A DNA stretch of 64,000 nucleotides from Pocillopora verrucosa (Eukaryota > Cnidaria > Anthozoa > Scleractinia > Pocilloporidae): positions 3,928,816 to 3,992,815 of the forward strand of contig NC_089321.1 in the NCBI RefSeq assembly GCF_036669915.1, written 5' to 3'. A program made the position numbers and the translations under genes. This document shows positions 60,912 through 64,000 of this stretch, piece by piece. Below the pieces are notes generated by a model. That model was not told the origin of the DNA, did not search any database, and saw nothing but the letters and a program-made list of their open reading frames with translations. Positions within the stretch are counted from its first letter, which is position 1. The number at the start of each line of letters is the position of its first letter.

Positions 60912-63900
60912 ACCAGTCACGTTTTCGGGGTAGTGGGGAGGGGGTTACTGAAGTTTCCCACGTTTGTAGCTGTCCGCGTATATTTATTGTTAGCTCTCAT
61001 TGGGTTGTGATGGTACAATTTGTCACTGTGATCCCTTTTGTTTCGCATCTCTCCATCCAGGTGCCTTTCTCATTAAAAACGCAATTCATTTCACGACTTT
61101 TTCCTTTCTGCCGTTTTCCTTGTGAATTATTTGTATCTACAAAAGCTGCCGTGCTTTAAGTGTAACTAAGCTCATTGCAGGTCACTAGTTATACTTTACC
61201 CCTCCCCCCCTCCTCCCACTTTTCCCTAGCAAATCAATTACTTTACGACAACACTAAAATTAGGGATGTTTCAGGAAATGTGATGATGAATCGGATGATC
61301 GGTGAAAAGCGATCTTTTGTGCTGAGATAACTGCTCAAGGCAAAGATATTTTAAATTGATTTCATTTTACTCGGTGATTGATGTTTTGTCAATCGAGAGG
61401 AGAGTACAAATCCAGTGAGGGATATCTCTGTAGAAAGAACACATATCCAAACTGAGAAACCACAAAGAATAATCAGTATTCCCAGCTGCAAGATGCGAAG
61501 AATGTAGAATTTGTGCGTCTAGAAGCTCCCTACAGCTATTTATCACTTATTTTCCAAAACAAACTAGCCGTGGGTGGAAAACTAAAAAATCCGGAAGGAA
61601 AGAAAGAAAAAATTGTACATTATTGTCAATCGTGGCGTCAAGGCAAGGGCTTGCTTTGGCTCGCTTGACTCCTCTTTTTGTTAATTGCGATTGAAAAGTC
61701 CTCATAAATTGACAAAATTTGCATGAAATCTAAATTTTTAAAACCTAAATTGCTGTTCCCCAGTTTGTGTCTTGTGAACACAATACAACACGACAGGACG
61801 ACTAAGGCAGGTGTACCATGAAACGTCATTTTCTGTCGTCTCTTTGTCTGCGTTTTTAAGAAAGTTGACAGTTTGAAGTCTACCAACGGAAGAACAATCC
61901 ATTTATTCAACTTTCTTTTGGTTATCCATTATTTTAGGGACAAAAATCGTCGCAGAATGTCATTCAAGCCTTGATTTAGTGGCATGTTGTCACACGCACT
62001 TGTAATAAAGCTTCCGTCAAAATTTAGCCTCAACTGTTTCTTTGAACGTCTGCCTAGAAAGAAGATCTGGTTGCCTAACTTGGCGAGGAAAGTGGATTTG
62101 AATTGCCCCGAGAAAGGTGCCTTTGCTCCGCTTGGCAGGTAAATGTTAGAGAAATTTATAGAATATATATCTTATGTAATCCGTTTAGTTTTAAGCTTAA
62201 TTAATAAGGATTAAGACGAAGTGGGAAACTCGTCTTTAAAATGATTGTTTTCTTTCTCACTCGCATTTTCACCGTTTTGCTTTTCATCTGAGAGATTCAA
62301 AATTGTGCATAAAAGAATCCAATAGACTTCCACGCCTTTATCAATTCATTGTCTAGTTGTTCCAAAAATGCGTCGATTCAGGTGAAATAAGGGTGTCTTA
62401 CATTTTGCACCATAATTATTCAAAATAGTCCTCGACTACCGATTTTAAATGGCTCTCGGAGTGTGGCGAAATCCTCTCGTAAAGCTAGCTTTGACTTTTC
62501 GCTGTAGACAAAGCGACAACGAAACAATATAACCAATTTCAAATATTCGGATCTAGCCCGAATCAAATTTACTGTTACTGCTTTGAAAACTGAATTATGA
62601 TAGAAAGTCACGTCGCTTTTGAGACTTATCGAACCAAGAGGATGGTATGGTTTTTTCCCGGCAAGAAGACCGTTTAAAAGTGACATCAATCCAAAAGAAA
62701 CACAACGACTTTATTCTATGGAAAAGTGTTTAATTAATGTATAAATAATATGCATAATAGCTAGACATATGTATTTAAACAAGCTGGTGTTATCATTAAA
62801 ACTAGACAAGAACCAAAATGCGCAACAATGGTTTTCGCATATTTTGCATTATAAGTGTTGGTTTTGTTTTCATTTTCATTTTTTATGTTTGAGTATTATG
62901 AAAAAGAATGTCCTAATTGTAATCATGGTAATTCTAAATATTTTGGTTTTTTGTTTATCAGATAGAGTACATTTATTCGTTCTACATCTGTGTATTATTT
63001 TCTTTTTCCCGGAATATTCACATGAAAAAGAACAGATTGTCAGCTCGGAGCTGAAAGTCCCAGTGACGCATGCTCAGGCTTCTGGTCGTAAATAGATGTA
63101 CTTGTTTGAACGCCGTGTTTGTGGCGTAACTAAAACCATTGTCTTGATAAGATTTGTAGATTGCACAATGATCACAAGCTCAACTCTTAATGCCTTTCTT
63201 TTGTCAAAATAGATCATTGACCATTTTTTCTTAGGTTTATGACCCTAATCGTTATATGTGCGTTCTATGAGAGATTGCCAAAAATTACAGGGGTTAGCAG
63301 CCACCTCTACAGATTTTGGTCCATTAGTAAGCAATTTTGAGACGTTGCTTTTTAGTTTTTGTTCAGGAGTAAGGAAAGGAAGGAGCCAATTGGAGAGGAA
63401 AGGGCTTGTTGGAGAGGGGGTCTTACCAAGAACTGGAAGTTTTTGGCCAGCGTGTTGGGAAAGGGAGCTTAAAAAATGAAGAGAATGTAACATAAAGGGA
63501 AGCTTAAAAGGGCGTTTACAGTATTATTGTAGTATGTGGACCGGTAATTGGCAGGTTACAGTTTCGATTCGAAACTGAAACAGGACATTACAGAAAACCG
63601 GCTTTTCGATTGTAAGTGAACAACTGTTTCCATGTCAACTTAATGATCATAACGAGGAAAATGTGACCAAACTCTATCTTTAAGGTAAGACTTCCAAAAG
63701 GAATAAGAAGTAATCAACCTGCCTTTTTTATAGTTTTTTTTTGCAGGAATGATTTAAAGTAATGTAATATTTCCATTCCTTTCCCCGACACCAATATAAG
63801 GAAACCCTTATGATATTTCAGATTAAATATAGTTGTATTTTTATCGTTTAACAAAAACTTTGCAGAGCGACGAGATTTTTCTTCTCTGGGGAGTTTGCTA

Positions 63901-64000
63901 AAGAGCCTCGACTCAGTGAACGAACCTCATGTCGAAAACGAGGGCTGTTTTGAGTCCTCACTTTCTTTACTCGGATTAGTTGTACTCCCTACTTGGTAGG
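60912..64000. other. Right flank, no gene recognised
   Basis: Several open frames of 70-108 codons occur, but none shows conserved motifs, and low-complexity T-rich reading explains most. A C-rich tract lies near 61200-61215. AATAAA at about 62005 could serve the upstream 114-codon gene. Confidence 0.4.

Noticed and set aside
62420..62689. Minus-strand frame of about 89 codons starting MSLLNGLL
   Set aside because: Protein-like start but no recognisable family, and no clear donor site joining it to another exon; left out as unsupported.
1..64000. CRISPR array, operon or phage-like system
   Set aside because: No regularly spaced direct repeats, no compact co-directional intronless gene sets; genes are spliced and animal-like.

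Overview
This is animal nuclear DNA: AT-rich, intron-bearing genes with GT-AG splice sites, crowded with short non-autonomous transposons. Gene content (MyD88, hedgehog, an XLF-type NHEJ factor) and a repeat complement that I associate with coral genomes suggest a cnidarian, probably a scleractinian coral or another hexacorallian. The species is inferred, not proven. No bacterial-style system, CRISPR array, rRNA or convincing tRNA was seen.

Layout. (1) 1-3.8 kb: flanking DNA with a possible decayed pogo-like fragment and a possible minus-strand promoter. (2) 3.8-8.7 kb: a complete five-exon MyD88 gene, minus strand (269 codons, death domain plus TIR). (3) 10.0-21.8 kb: a seven-exon minus-strand gene (551 codons) that I recognise as the homologue of human C7orf31/SPMIP4, a sperm microtubule inner protein. 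Its third intron holds an intronless plus-strand gene (14.4-15.4 kb) with a GIY-YIG-like motif. (4) 23.8-31.4 kb: a second, shorter SPMIP4-like gene (266 codons) on the plus strand, head to head with the first and with identical internal exon lengths and phases. (5) 31.4-41.1 kb: a long non-coding stretch. (6) 41.2-43.1 kb: a complete three-exon hedgehog gene (403 codons, signalling plus autoprocessing domains). (7) 43.1-50.8 kb: another long non-coding stretch. (8) 50.8-59.4 kb: a complete eight-exon NHEJ1/XLF gene (352 codons). (9) 60.6-60.9 kb: a small unrecognised coding exon (114 codons). (10) 61-64 kb: nothing recognised.

How the pieces relate. MyD88 acts in innate signalling, the SPMIP4 pair probably in sperm or ciliary axonemes, hedgehog in patterning and XLF in DNA repair; they are not a functional operon. 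The adjacency of hedgehog and XLF is notable because human IHH and NHEJ1 are also neighbours and IHH enhancers lie within NHEJ1 introns. The inverted SPMIP4 pair is a clear local duplication. The introns carry TTAA-flanked piggyBac-like MITEs, an intact 8-bp-TSD MITE, several foldback elements, and two cases of one transposon inserted into another. All gene models were built by hand from splice sites and reading-frame continuity and have no transcript support here.
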